Below, one piece after another: positions 28,101 through 37,600 of a stretch of 64,000 nucleotides of DNA. The notes beneath the pieces were generated by a model, which was not told the DNA's origin, ran no database searches, and saw only the letters and a program-made list of their open reading frames with translations. Position numbers and translations under genes: made by a program. The stretch's first letter is position 1. Every line of letters begins with the position of its first letter. This stretch comes from Romanomermis culicivorax. Taxonomy: Eukaryota > Nematoda > Enoplea > Mermithida > Mermithidae. The stretch is from contig CAWUHX010000141.1 in assembly GCA_963922205.1 (NCBI GenBank), forward strand, positions 558,001 to 622,000, written 5' to 3'.

Positions 28101-31100
28101 CATTGGGTAAAGGTAACAGTGCTGAATTTTGTCGTTTTTCAATTAAGAAGTCTTTTCTAAAAACATCTGTAATAATTGAATATATTTTTTGTCAAATTTT
28201 CAACATGGATTCATTTTTTAGATTAAATTCAACGTCTAGTGTGAAAGATGTCCATCTAGCCAAGTGGCTGAGGGAGCGCGAATTCGACGAACAAATAATA
28301 CGTAAAATCGTTTGTGAAGAAGAATTTACGAAGGAAGATTTTCTGGAATACGTTTCTAGTAGAGAAGAGTTGCTCAGAATAGGACTGAAGTAAGTTGTGG
28401 TGTGAGGCCCGAAAACTGGCCGGAGGCTGGAGATTTTTAGGTAAAGTTTTTCTAAATTACAGTTTTTAAAGGTCAGAAACATCTCTTAAAAGGTGAAATA
28501 TGGTACGAAATTGGTATTTTTTTCTCCTGTTCAGCACGAGCGTCGTACTATCTTTCTTGGCCCGAAAAAGCATCATAAAATTAGGGTAGAATCATAGTTC
28601 AATGGTGGAATCCCGCTTTACAACTCAGAACATATAAGCTAAAACTAAATATGAAAGGCAAATTTTTTTTGTGTTAACATTTGACGAAGGCAAATAATCA
28701 TGGGCAAAACGGTAAGCCGATAATGTGGCGATTGCTCTTACTCCGCTATAGTAATCAATCCTGAAAACAACAAGCATTTCAATCTTTGCTGAACAATGAA
28801 TTCAATGACTTCCGTAAAAATGATAAGACGACATTTTCCAATTTTGACATGCTTGCACAACAAGTTTGCCTGAAAAACGTAAAGCGCTTTTGGATTTTTT
28901 CAGCAGTTTGGATACTGATTAGTGAGTGGGGTGGTCTTACAACCGTGGAATTTTCAAAAACATTCTTACATCGTATTGAATTGATGGAATGTTTCAGTTA
29001 ACCGAAACTGTGAAAACTGTCATTTATTCTCAAACCGAAACCAGTATTTTGGAGGTGAATTTTATTGTTTTTCAGCTGCTTGTTTAATTTTAAAAATGTG
29101 ATAAGAGCAGCAAAATTTTTAACTCCAAGAGAAAACTAAAAATGCTGATGCAATTACAAATTTCACTAAATAACAGAATTAATCCACACGTTTATCGAAA
29201 TACCCACTCAAAAGTCATTTTTTCTCATTCGATTTTTTCTGAAAATTCAATGAAATTATACTTGAAAAAGATAGTTCTTTACCACTGATTTATCCGAAAT
29301 ATGATTTCGTAATGGCTGAAAGATGATTTTCTGTCCTACTGAATAGTTGTTCTGAAAGCACACTAGTTGTGGCTGGTGTAAGGTAACACCTTGCAAATAT
29401 AGCCAAATTCGCGTTACTTTTTTTGTTAACTTTCCACTATTGAAGTGTATCTATATATCGTGCTGTAGCCGTTTTTCATTCAGATATGTTTCAACTTTCT
29501 GTGAGAAGAATGTAATTTTCAGAAAATAATAACTCTGCTGCATTACCAATGAAGTTGATCTGTAAGACCTGAACACATAATTTTGAAGATTTTTGCTTTA
29601 TTATTGTTTGATTCTTGGAGATTTTTTGTGGTAAAATTGGGCCATTTTGTAGTAAAATTGCGATTACCAGCAGTTTTATAGTAAAAACACAATTTCCGGC
29701 GGTTTTTGAATAAAATCGCGATTTCCGACAATTTTCAGTAAAATTGCGATTTATTGTTAGTTCTTAGTTAATTTCCAGCAATTTTTTAGTAAAATCCCGA
29801 TTTCCGGTAATTTTTCAGTAAACTCAAGACTTTTATTCGATATTGGTAACGTTAATCGTAAATAAAATCGATGAGTTTAAAAGACACATGCGATTACCAA
29901 AAATTGGGATCATTAGCGTTAAGTCATTTTAGACATGAGCACATTGAAGTTTTAAATTTGGCCGTCTTCACGTCAGAGAAGCGATAAAAAACAATCTTAA
30001 AGCTACGAATTCTCACTTTCAGTAAAAGTAACGGATGTATATACTGCATAGTTGTAAACGTTGTAAACAGAGTCAAACAAAGTCGGCTGCGTCTCACTCT
30101 GGATGACTGCGCTCCTTGCCATACGGCTACTGCTTACTTGCAAATGGCTGCGTTCCGCCTGCGAGCAATTGCGTTGCACTTGCAAACGTCTGCGTCTCAC
30201 ATGCTGCAGACGGCTGCACAGTCCACCTAAGCGTAGCTCCTATAGTTCAAACAAGTGAGCATGAAAGCATCATGCTTAGAAAACACAGCAAAGAATTTTG
30301 TGTCAGAAATTATTTTTTCGAAGCGATAAACTTACGACAAAATTGTGGAATTAAGGCGTTCCCGGGACCTTGAGTCATGATATAATTGAGGCCATGTTTT
30401 CAAAAAAATATATATTTCGAGTGGGCACTTGATAAATGCACTGGTCGAAGTATTAAGGTCCAGGGAGGCATACCTATTGTGGAACCACGGCAGTGTTTTT
30501 TCTGCGCCGGGCTTTCTGCATAGTGCAGAAAATCTAAAAAAAGTTTTTGCACTGTGGCTTTCGCCTGTTACCACCTTTTTCCCGTTTTTCCATTTTTTGC
30601 CAAATGGGGGAAGGGGTCAAAATTTGTTTCCCGATTTTCCCGAAGTTGTTTTTCGCTTAAATATGTTCATGGACGCTTTATTTATGTATTTTTGAGCTTT
30701 TTCAAACCTTCTGCTGTTTTTTAGAGACGTTAATTCATTAAAATTGAGGAAACATTTGAAATTTTTGGGTTTGGTCGAAGTCTAATCTAGAAGCATCGTG
30801 GAACAAATTTTCCAGCAAACTATCCTAGAGCATAATGACTTTGAATTTCATGAGAAATGGACGGTTTACTACTCTATGATGAGAAGTGAGAGCCCAAACA
30901 AAATATTAATCTTACCGGCGCGAAGCGGCGAAAATTTTTTTTTTGGGTATTGACATCCTGCGACGCTGAAAAATCAATTTTTCTATAATTTATTTCAAGA
31001 ATTAGATTCGAATTTTGTGTTCAAAAGTCGTAATTTCTATAATTTTATATTTGAAAAATTTCAAAACCAGTAATTTATTCCTAAACTTTCATGAACTTAG

Positions 31101-32174
31101 CCGAAAAGATATGAGGAAGAAAAGTAGAAATTTCTGAAAACTACTTCCATGAAGCTTTTGGGTTGATTTTACGTTAAGATAGCAATAATCGACTTCAAAA
31201 AGTTTGCAGACTTGACGTATTGATCTTTCTCAAAAAATGTGTCAAGGAAAAAATGCAAATCTTCATTAAATATCTGGATAAAATATTCATGATTACCAAT
31301 TAAAACATGAGATAATATGTTTGAGATGATGAAAACTATTAATGATTAATGTTAAGTGAAGGTAGACATGTTAGAAGCCGCGCCTGAGCTAGGAAATAAA
31401 TAATAATGCTTATTAAAGTTATAATCGGCGCCAAGCGCCAGAAAATTATGAGATTATGACCGTCTAAAATGCAACGAAATGCATCTTTTCTGTATCCGAT
31501 GTGATCAAACACAAACCAGTGCAGCAATCACAAAAAAATTTGCACGGAGCCTAAAAAGTCTGCACTGTGCAGGAAAAAAACACTGAACCAGGGGAAACTG
31601 GAGGCCCTTAAAAAAGCTGCTTTTGCATGTTTTTCGGGCCCATCAAGCCTCATTTGCATATAGAGCCTCAATGACATCACGGGACACAATTTTTGCCTAT
31701 ATGCCGGATGTTATGCGAAGAACGATATGTCCCTATTTCTAACTGTTTTTCCTCTGGAGGTATCCCCAATTTCAGAGGTCCAAGTTTATTATGAGTTGAC
31801 GCTACCGCGCCACCTATGATAGATACGTATGTTTCTTGAACAAAAGATTCTCAGACGTTGGTCGAAAAGGATGTTTTTTATTCGGAAAATTTGGTGAAAT
31901 CCTGTGCGTAGTTTGTTAGGATATTTATGTGTTACGAAAAATTCGTTGAAATCACAACAGCGTAAGCGTCAGAAAATATTCAACGAAAATTTTTCTACTT
32001 TTTAGGTCAGGAGTTGCTTGCCGATTATGGCGGGCGATTTTACAATACCGAAAAGATAACCACATACGAATTTCACCGGTCTTGACAGTACCCACTAGTG
32101 TTGTAGTCTCCCGGGCTGGGGCCACGCCGATGTCTATAAACGATGAAATGTATACAGTTGCCGAAATGACATAG
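4133..32174 (+). CDS. nsy-1: ASK1/NSY-1-type MAP kinase kinase kinase (30 exons, complete)
   Basis: Exons: 4133-4351, 5242-5457, 9839-10032, 10104-10253, 10657-10773, 13137-13307, 13553-13665, 13749-13908, 14888-15104, 15197-15432, 16025-16109, 16505-16638, 17063-17196, 17305-17408, 17472-17610, 17675-17736, 17824-17889, 17940-18040, 18239-18307, 18747-18811, 18863-18923, 19541-19627, 23399-23642, 23865-24003, 24747-24826, 24882-24987, 25241-25448, 26058-26255, 28222-28389, 32006-32174. They sum to 4212 nt (1403 aa plus stop), close to human ASK1 (1374 aa). The N-terminal regulatory part carries the family block [20 protein letters not shown] and the helical repeat region. Kinase domain about 638-895: GKGTFGKV, Lys663, Glu679, HRDIKGDN (Asp759), DFG (Asp778), activation-loop Thr796 in [12 protein letters not shown]. 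The linker keeps [15 protein letters not shown] coiled-coil-like region and a SAM-like C-terminus (about 1295-1370) follow. The family phosphorylates MAP2Ks upstream of p38/JNK in the cytosol. All introns are GT-AG except the GC-AG intron at 17409. Many introns hold transposons. Exon edges are inferred by eye. Confidence 0.95.
4576..5165. repeat. Long-armed inverted-repeat element in kinase intron 1
   Basis: About 170 bases at the left (GGTCAGATTCTTCAGGTAGG, then GGGGGTAGTGTAGC, CCACTAAACAC, TTGATCA, GGGGTAGTCTGG) recur in reverse order and orientation at 4990-5165, ending CCTACCTGAAAATCTGAGCC. The spacer (4760-4985) is AT-rich and unrecognised. The layout fits a foldback or long-TIR DNA element. 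No target duplication is visible. Confidence 0.6.
5458..6293. other. Kinase intron 2, first part
   Basis: AT-rich sequence with no gene or known repeat. The only structure is a perfect 11-bp-arm palindrome at 6240-6262 (ACGAGTGTTCT-C-AGAACACTCGT). Confidence 0.5.
6294..6434. mobile_element. 141-bp CATACCTGTAA-family MITE with 8-bp target duplication
   Basis: The ends are CATGCCTGTAATG and TTACATGTATG. The flanks are identical 8-mers, ATAGTACA (6286-6293 and 6435-6442). The inside holds GGGGGGAGCCCCCAAACTTGG and CCCCCCAACTGGTCGGAC, matching copies at 1154-1371 and 57806-58008. An 8-bp duplication is the hAT hallmark. There is no coding capacity. Confidence 0.85.
6718..8035. mobile_element. 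Non-autonomous hAT element carrying GCGCC modules, host to a nested element
   Basis: Termini CAGTTTTTTTTGCACTGTGC and GTGCAAAAAAAACACTG are flanked by identical GTGCAGAG 8-mers (6710-6717, 8036-8043). Inside are a hairpin at 7529-7544, a diverged one near 7790-7805, and two tandem copies of the long AT-rich module arm. A second element (6854-7488) is inserted in it. Removing that element restores the motif GATACATTTTGGTGCATTTTAG seen in other module copies. There is no transposase. Confidence 0.9.
6854..7488. mobile_element. Nested hAT-like element (CAGGCTTTTTTT / AAAAAAGCCTG)
   Basis: Inverted ends CAGGCTTTTTTTCATT and GACTGAAAAAAGCCTG are flanked by identical ATTTTGGT 8-mers (6846-6853, 7489-7496). 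Subterminal repeats read AGGAGCCAAA or its complement on both sides. A related element with the same AGGAGCC repeats begins near 62002. There is no coding capacity. Confidence 0.9.
8044..9838. other. Kinase intron 2, last part: nothing recognised
   Basis: No open frame with recognisable content, no inverted ends and no module hairpin were found. The stretch looks like ordinary AT-rich intron sequence ending at the acceptor TATATAG before 9839. Confidence 0.5.
10855..13091 (+). mobile_element. Tigger/pogo-type DNA transposon, apparently full length, in kinase intron 5
   Basis: Terminal inverted repeats of about 30 bp (CAGTCAAACTTCGCTATAAG at the left; the complement of CAGTCTAACTCGGATATAAG at the right) are flanked by TA, the Tc1/mariner-superfamily duplication. 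Both subterminal regions carry many GGCTATAAAACAC-like motifs (10865-11145 and 13016-13045), which could be transposase binding sites. The element contains one two-exon transposase gene in the same orientation as the host kinase gene. Confidence 0.95.
11281..12964 (+). CDS. Pogo/Tigger transposase (CENP-B-type HTH plus DDE domain), one intron
   Basis: Exons 11281-11841 and 11996-12964 join in phase 0 across a 154-bp GT-AG intron, giving 509 aa with no disruption. The N-terminal psq-type helix-turn-helix ([20 protein letters not shown]) and a CENP-B-type second DNA-binding domain (residues about 60-145) bind the element ends. The DDE_1 catalytic domain shows the triad Asp in [17 protein letters not shown] and QPMDQGVI, with the DDD pattern of the pogo family. 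The tail is acidic ([14 protein letters not shown]). The protein excises and reinserts the element at TA sites in the nucleus. The start at MSQKKCQS gives the best match to related proteins; an upstream in-frame codon at 11269 is less likely. Intact coding and matching ends suggest recent activity. Confidence 0.93.
13909..14887. other. Kinase intron 8: nothing recognised
   Basis: AT-rich intron with no repeat ends, hairpin module or coding frame that I can support. Confidence 0.45.
15783..15956. mobile_element. 174-bp hAT MITE in kinase intron 10
   Basis: Ends CAGGGTTTTTTCGCAC and GTGCGGAAAAAACCCCTG are flanked by identical CATAGTGC 8-mers (15775-15782, 15957-15964). The inside is T/A-rich with scattered TGCGGAAAA and TTTTCCGCAC motifs in both orientations. 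It has no coding capacity and no GCGCC hairpin. Confidence 0.92.
17409..17471 (+). other. 63-nt GC-AG intron in the kinase catalytic region, in frame and stop-free
   Basis: The exon ends ...CTGAACTATTTG, the next bases are GCAAGGAG, and the acceptor is ATTTTCAG before CATGCCCAACGC. Family alignment requires EGLNYL to run straight into [14 protein letters not shown], so the 63 bases should be removed. They contain no stop and are a multiple of three. Retention would add 21 residues just before the catalytic loop. Confidence 0.8.
19628..20233. other. Kinase intron 22, first part: nothing recognised
   Basis: AT-rich intron sequence with a TACCTGCGGTAAAT-like patch of short GGGTAA/TACCC motifs at 19738-19895. 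No gene or bounded repeat is visible. Confidence 0.4.
20260..20336 (-). pseudogene. tRNA-like sequence, left arm (degenerate)
   Basis: On the minus strand the stretch keeps A-box-like CTAGTGGTGAGGAC, the same anticodon arm as the right copy, and a perfect T-arm, CCAGGTTCGATTCCTGG. The 5' acceptor side is disrupted and the D-region spacing is off, so it should not fold into a normal tRNA. Confidence 0.7.
20763..20833 (+). tRNA. tRNA-like sequence, right arm (full cloverleaf, probably not functional)
   Basis: The 71 bases fold as a cloverleaf: acceptor GGTGTGG/CTGCACC (7 bp with two G-T pairs), D arm with GTCTAGTGGTGAGGAC, anticodon arm TCAGC-CCGGAAT-GCTGG, a 4-nt variable region, and a T arm with loop TTCGACT and one C-A mismatch. 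The anticodon position would read GGA, but the universal U33 is C and the D arm resembles Glu/Asp/Gly tRNAs rather than Ser. This points to a tRNA-derived repeat, not a working tRNA gene. A and B boxes are present, so Pol III transcription is possible. Confidence 0.6.
21790..22380 (+). repeat. GCGCC-hairpin module copy in kinase intron 22
   Basis: The hairpin at 21796-21810 is followed by GAAAAATTAGTGATTTTGACC. Further on are GGCACGAAACGCGG and short TGGCTAGCCATAGG / GGCTAACCATAGG motifs (22228-22290) that reappear inverted at 36640-36700. The ends are not resolved and there is no coding frame. Confidence 0.5.
22674..22900. mobile_element. GCGCC hairpin next to a short TIR element (CCGGTTTCATCAAAGA)
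   Basis: A module hairpin (GGGCGCGATGCGCC) is at 22675-22688. About 40 bases on, a short element of about 170 bp has inverted ends GGAAAAC..CCGGTTTCATCAAAGA (from 22724) and the complement ending near 22897. The inside (22780-22860) is built from GCTGCAGCT-like repeats. No target duplication was confirmed. Confidence 0.6.
25570..25960. repeat. Tandem duplication, about 190-bp unit, in kinase intron 27
   Basis: CCTACCTGAGA..CTAGACA..CCC near 25580 recurs as CCTACCTGAGACCCTGGACTT near 25768. Both are followed by CGTCAAAC, GAACTTTTT, TGATTATTTTTATGCATAT, ACATGCTTGT and CTCACCC in the same order. The two units have diverged by substitutions and short indels. Confidence 0.75.
26991..27981. mobile_element. 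hAT element, CAGGGCCGTGCGCA family, in kinase intron 28
   Basis: Ends CATGGCCGTGCGCAAGG and TCCTGCGCACGGTCCTG are flanked by identical CTGATACT 8-mers (26983-26990, 27982-27989). Long G and C runs lie just inside both ends. The inside has GCGCC hairpins at 27109, 27475 and 27596 and a peptide-like stretch near 27325-27420 shared with two other copies. It is about 80-90% similar by eye to 56923-57782. There is no transposase. Confidence 0.93.
28390..29620. other. Kinase intron 29, first part: nothing recognised
   Basis: AT-rich intron sequence between the SAM-like exon and the tandem repeats at 29625. I see no bounded repeat and no coding frame with family features. Confidence 0.4.
29625..29835. 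repeat. Degenerate tandem repeat, about 32-bp unit
   Basis: Six or so diverged units follow the theme TTTTCAGTAAAATTGCGATT(T)CCGGC (for example 29640, 29673, 29700, 29735, 29790). The array is in kinase intron 29. Confidence 0.6.
30075..30235. repeat. Degenerate GC-richer minisatellite (CGGCTGCGT / CTTGCAAA units)
   Basis: Units of about 26-29 bp alternate a G-rich CGGCTGCGTC-like half and a CTTGCAAA-like half. This keeps both strands open for 60-85 codons, which explains the spurious open frames there. Confidence 0.5.
30491..31585. mobile_element. hAT element with two GCGCC hairpins in kinase intron 29
   Basis: Ends CAGTGTTTTTTCTGCGC and GTGCAGGAAAAAAACACTG are flanked by AACCACGG (30483-30490) and AACCAGGG (31586-31593), 7 of 8 identical. 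Hairpins are at 30915-30930 and 31424-31440. The long module arm (31260-31420) is in the same orientation as at 1470-1640. There is no coding capacity. Confidence 0.85.
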
Positions 32175-32351
32175 ATTTTCTCGCTCGGTTATATCACGGT
32201 TTGTTTGTACTTTTATTTTACTATAGCTCTTTCGATTTCGATTTTTGACTTTGTGCTGTATGTATATGAATTTCTATTTTTATGATGTGCGTCTGTTCCT
32301 TATGAGAAAGAATTTACAAATTTTGTAAGCTGAAGTTTTGTAGTATTTTCG

Positions 32352-32357
32352 AATAAA
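32352..32357 (+). terminator. Polyadenylation signal of the ASK1-like gene
   Basis: AATAAA lies 178 bases after the stop codon in AT-rich sequence. It is the first canonical hexamer downstream, so it is the likely 3' end signal. Confidence 0.6.
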
Positions 32358-32487
32358 TTTTTAATTTTCTCTTGTTTGTGCTTCCGCAACAATTTTGGAT
32401 CCTCAAAATGAGGGAAATACTCGACAGTAGATTTCGATCATCGCCTCAAAATGCGTCAGCATGTTATCAGAAGCTTGTATATGAGGT

Positions 32488-33645
32488 TTCACCTCTATTG
32501 AGCGAAACTCAATACAGTGATTCTTAAAACAGCGAATCTCAATTCAGCGATGTCTCAATATAGCGATTCTCAATTCAGCGAAGTCTCAATACAGTGATTC
32601 TCAAAACAGCAAAGGATCAGAACAGATACTCGAAATAACAAATTTTCAAAACAATTATCTTTAGAATGGAAAAATTGGGATTGGCGGGGTAGGCGTTTTG
32701 GCACATGGCCTATTTGGTCCTCCTTGTCGATCTGGTGGATGTCGGTTGTCACACATTTTGGCACCAATTGCCAGATTTCTGACATGGCTTTATAGCATGT
32801 TTTTTCACGAGATTACAGCTTTTTATTCTTGTTTGTTTTTTTATTAACATATCCATATGCATGTTTTTTGTTTCTTTTTTCCTTTATCGATTTATTTCTT
32901 TGAATATTCTGATTTTGTGCTAATCTTTTGTATAATTTTTTCAGGTTGTGTACTTTTGTTCTATTTTTTACCTACTATTTCTACATTATTTTACTTCTCA
33001 TGTCTTAATCATTCATTTTTTGTTCTGCTTTTACTGCTTAATTATTTTATTCATTTCCTCTAATTTGTTTATTTTATTTTTTTATTCATTTATTCCATCA
33101 ATTTAATTTTTTTGCAATGCAATTAAGCTGCATACAAAACAGCTTTAATGGAAAATCCTTGTGATAATTTTTTGCCTTTGTTTTTTTCCAACGTTTCAAA
33201 AACAGAAATTTTTTCGTGATTTTGGAATGGTCCGTTCGCGCATACCTACTGCAACTGCAGCACAAAAGCGTGTGAAATTTAGATGACCAAATGCGACTAA
33301 AAATAGACTATCTCAACCATCGAAAACGATTTTAATTTACCTAATTTGCATATTGTGCGCGTTTACTCTAATGCATAGAAATTTTTAGTATTCGCTGTAT
33401 TTAGATTCGCTGTATTGAGACTTCGCTGTGATGAGAATCGCTGTATTGAGATTTCGCTGTAATGAGAATTGCTGTATTGAGACTTCGCTGTAATGAGAAT
33501 CGCTGTATTGAGACTTCGCTGTAATGAGAATCGTTGTTTTGAATCTCGCTATTTTGAGTTTCGCTGTTGTGGGTTTCGCTGTATTGGGTACACGCCGTAT
33601 ATGACCCGGAGTCAAAAAACGATATTACTGTATATTTTTCTAGTA
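32488..33645. mobile_element. DNA element with inverted arrays of TCGCTGTATTGAGA repeats
   Basis: The left cluster (32498-32615) repeats AGCGATTCTCAATTCAGCGA-like units. The right cluster (33393-33590) holds about 6 tandem 30-bp units of TTCGCTGTAATGAGAATCGC type in opposite orientation. The right end reads toward GATATTACTGTA, like a Tc1/pogo terminus, and the repeats echo the GGCTATAAAACAC arrays of the Tigger element. The left end is unclear. The centre (32620-33390) has no coding frame. Confidence 0.6.
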
Positions 33646-33829
33646 ATTTCTCAACATACTTAGATTTCAGGCTGTCATCTCTTTTCGAGACATTTGTATA
33701 AGTTACCTGTCCGAACTGTAACGTACGTAATTAGTGTATCTGTTGTTCTCATTTCGCGGATTTGTACTCGAAAATGTAGGACCATCCTCCTGTTTCTTGG
33801 AACACCCCTTGACGATAGTCCTGTCAGGT

Positions 33830-34170
33830 GTTTATTTGTGCAAAGTCGAAAACCCTTTCCATCAGAAAGTCACGGAAATACGCTTGGTTACACTCGGGAT
33901 AATTTTTTGTGTAAAGTGATCGCATTCATTAAATTTCCTGTGGTCGAAAACCCCATCCACAAAATTATCAGGAAAATATGCTTGTTTGACCCGAAATAAT
34001 TTTTCGTGTAATGGTCCATGGAATCCCAATGGTCGAAAGCCAATCTTCCAAAAATTCACAGGAGTATCCTCATTTATATCAATGATGATTTTTTTGTGTA
34101 CAGACCGCGTCCATTGAATTCGCTTTGGTCGAAAACCCTTAATCCAAAAAATCCTAATAACGCTGCTGGT
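33830..34170. repeat. Tandem repeat, about 95-bp unit, in the kinase-TBC intergenic region
   Basis: TGGTCGAAAACCC or TGGTCGAAAGCC recurs at about 33845, 33941, 34031 and 34126, each followed by CC(A)TCC(A)..AAA, ATAATTTTTTGTGTA and CATTGAAT-like motifs. It consists of four diverged units. Confidence 0.65.
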
Positions 34171-34249
34171 TCAATTGAAACTGCAAAAAATTCTGGCACC
34201 GTAATGCTGCAAAAATTTGTTTTTTGAAGCCGTAAGTTTATAATACAAA

Positions 34250-34607
34250 ACTGTCAAATTTCGCGGTTCCCGAGACTGAGACCATATTTTTAAAAGATAA
34301 AAAATCCTATTTGAGATTGCAACCTCAAGATGCTGACGCCGAAGTATGAAACTTGGATATGGCACACCCATAACGGGGCATAGTGGATCTGGGGCCCCTC
34401 AGAATTGTTTGGAGCCCCACTTGCAGATGTAGGCGAAATGACAAAAGGCACCCCACAGTTTGCCCCTATGCCCGGCTCTAGAGGGGGACATGAAATTTGG
34501 GGGCTATATATTATAGGTTGATGCTATCGCGCCACCTATGATAATCACAACAGAAGTCAGAGGCCTTTCCATATAAGACCTAAATGACCACAGTAAGTCA
34601 GTGTAAA
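34250..34607. other. Short dispersed repeats between the convergent genes
   Basis: A block TTGATGCTATCGCGCCACCTATGATA at 34517-34545 (quoted in part: CGCGCCACCTATGATA) matches 31797-31823 in kinase intron 29. Nothing else is recognised. Confidence 0.4.
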
Positions 34608-34613
34608 TTTATT
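34608..34613 (-). terminator. Polyadenylation signal of the TBC gene
   Basis: AATAAA on the minus strand lies 70 bases past the TBC stop codon. It is the likely 3' end signal and places the two genes tail to tail about 2.3 kb apart. Confidence 0.6.
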
Positions 34614-34682
34614 AGGACTACATATTTCAGACTTTACACCAAGTCATAATCGGATATGTTTAGTTGGAACAACACGATCCTT

Positions 34683-37600
34683 TTAAAACGAATACAATAC
34701 CGAATCTCGGCAATATAAATAAAACAGAGTCTCGGCTTCTTTCAGAACATCGTCCAAACGTAAAGCCGACGGCGACCTGAAGTAAAAACAGAATAATAAT
34801 AAATACCATTTTTATGGAATGCTTCTAAACTGGAAAATGAAAAAATCGGTATTGCGCGCCACATCATTTACGCCAAGTTTTTATAAGAAAGATTTTACGA
34901 AAAAACAGCTGAAAGTTAGCTGAGCATGTTCACTAATTTTCAGTATCATGTGACTAATGATATAGCGGAAAACCGCGAAAATAATACTTTTTGCTTTCGA
35001 AATCAATTATTTAAAATCATTTCAATAACGAGATTTTAATTCGAAAAAAACGTTATCACTCATGCAAAAAAACAAAATTAAATCAAACAGTCAATTTCTG
35101 TGTGAATCCTTCAATTTGTCTTCAACTCAAATCACAAACTAAACTAACCTCGACAATTTTTTTGTTGATTACACTGAACATGGGAGTGTAAAATATTTTG
35201 CGCAAAAGTGATTTTTAATTTCTCTAAAAGAGTGTAAACTTTAGGAATGGTTATGTATTGCTCCGATAGTATCTCGACGAATAGTCGCGCTTTTTCAACG
35301 TCATTTTTCACTGAATGTTGTCGATATGCTACTTGAATTGATGTCGAATTGAATTTATGATTTATTCCTTATGTGCAGCAATGCACTAGACAGAATTTTT
35401 TCTTTTTTCACACTACCTATGTTTTCGAGATATTGCCGTGATTCTAAATTCACCAAACGTTAAAGTTTCAATTTTGTCATCATTCTTCCAGCCTATTAGG
35501 CTGCGAGTTAGCTCAATACATGCCACATATTAACGAAAAAAATAGAAAATTATTCTTTGATATTCAGGTTATATTCAAGAATGTACAAAATATCAAAAAA
35601 TTTCGTCGGATGAACTTGTCCTGTCATAGCTAAATAAAGAATCAAGACTCAAGAGCGAAACTGGTAATTAGTATTTTTGGACGAGTGTCGATGGAAGGAA
35701 TTTATCAATGTCTAACTCGTTGAGTTTCGTAACTAACAATTTTTTCCGTCTGAAACCAGGTATCAAAAATATTGATACATTTTTAGAAACGTTTTTTTTT
35801 ATTAAGAAACTCAATAAGTAAGACATGAATCGATTCTTTTGTGGACGTGAAACCTCAATAAGCTGCGATAATGGAAATCATAAAATAATTAAATACGAGA
35901 ACATTCTTATTTTACGATGCTTCAAGGAGGAATATTTTAGGAACAGACTTTCACTAGTTGAAATTATCAACTCATGTTAATCTTGTGTAGTGCATATGTA
36001 AAATTATATTTTTTACAATGAAACTCCTCATCAGTCATCAGATATTCGTAGCACAAAAAAACACTAGTTAACGAATAAGTGTTACATTTAAACACATCAA
36101 ACATTTTCAGAAAATAATTGCCAATTTAAATTCGAGCCAGTTGGTTTTCAGTTGAAAATATTCATAAATTACCGCAGAATCGCTTGCAGAACGTCCGAAT
36201 CGTCATAATCCGGTTTCAAAATTTCCGATCTACTCAAAGTCAATATGGAGACGGCGATAAATAAATCGAAAGTATATTCGTGGTAAGTCATTTCGCACTG
36301 CACTCCTACGTCTAAAAAATGGGGTAGGTAAACAGAAAAAGTGTAAAACCTTGAGAGCAACTTTCACCTAAATCTTGGCGTTCTTTGCGACAATCGTCGA
36401 TAATCTTCAACCCTAGGGGCGAATTGGAGCCAATTTGTCTCGTGCTCAAAATTTCCAGCAATCTAAGACCATCTTCGAAATGAAATTCTCTTTGAAAGCA
36501 AAGTAGAAGCCACCTAATAGAAAAGCTCATATATATACGTTCTGCATTATAAAAAGTGATAAAATGATATAAAGCAAACATGTAATTGGGGAGGGGGAGG
36601 TGATATTGGAACAACCCCCGCGAGAAATCGTCGGCCATATGATTAGCCATTGGGCGACCCCCCTCAGGATTTTCCAATCTTATGGCTAGCCATATGGTAG
36701 TCATGGCCCCATACTTTTGGTCGGAAAAATACCGAAAAATGTTAATTTTTTGACAAAAAATAATCAAAAACGTCAATTTTCTCGGCGCTTCGCACCATGA
36801 ATACATTTTTTACGAGTATTTTAGACAGAAAAATTTTACATTTTGAATCGTTTTTCGAACTTTTTTGGTGAAAAACCGAATTATTATTCCTTCAGGGACT
36901 CCTCGCGCCAATTTTGGGGATCATTGAATCCTGGCCCAAAAAAGTCGCCCGACCCTTCCCCGGACCTCGGGACCCTGTTAAACGTATGATATAAAATTAG
37001 GTTGAATCTTTTCACTCATTAAAAATCGATCAAATCATCATCAGGCATATAGAAACGACTACGCAGTCAACATCACTAGCAATATTTACTTTTGGCAGAA
37101 GAATAAATCATCCAATTTGTGACCAGAAAGAAATTTATGCAATTGGACGTCTAATCGTTTCAAAAGCGAAGCCATAAGACCTGTAATATGCTCGAAGTTT
37201 AGAGGAATTCTTAAAAACTCTGCTCATATCTTTTCATACTAATCTTTCTGACCATTCCACTTGAACTAAATTCTTCGCGAATATTTTGCACGTAATTGTG
37301 AAAGCACCAAAATGCAAGAGCCTAAAACGGAACTTTAATCTACAGGGGTAACACATTTGGAAAATAGGTTCAACTGGATGCAATTTGGAATCAGATGGAA
37401 TAACTTTTCTATCAGATGAGCATGATCTGCTGCCAAATACCAGATCGACCTTCATATTTTGGTTGATTTCATCTAGTAACATTAAAAGCTACACAAAAAT
37501 GAATATCTTAAACATAACTCTGATAGTTTTAAGCGGAATCGTTTTCTATAACATATCTTGTACTATAACATCTTTATTACCACCGTTTTTTGCACTCGAT

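Noticed and set aside
33385-33615. 76-codon minus-strand frame with repeated ITAKSQYS
   Set aside because: The frame is produced by the 30-bp tandem units of a transposon end.
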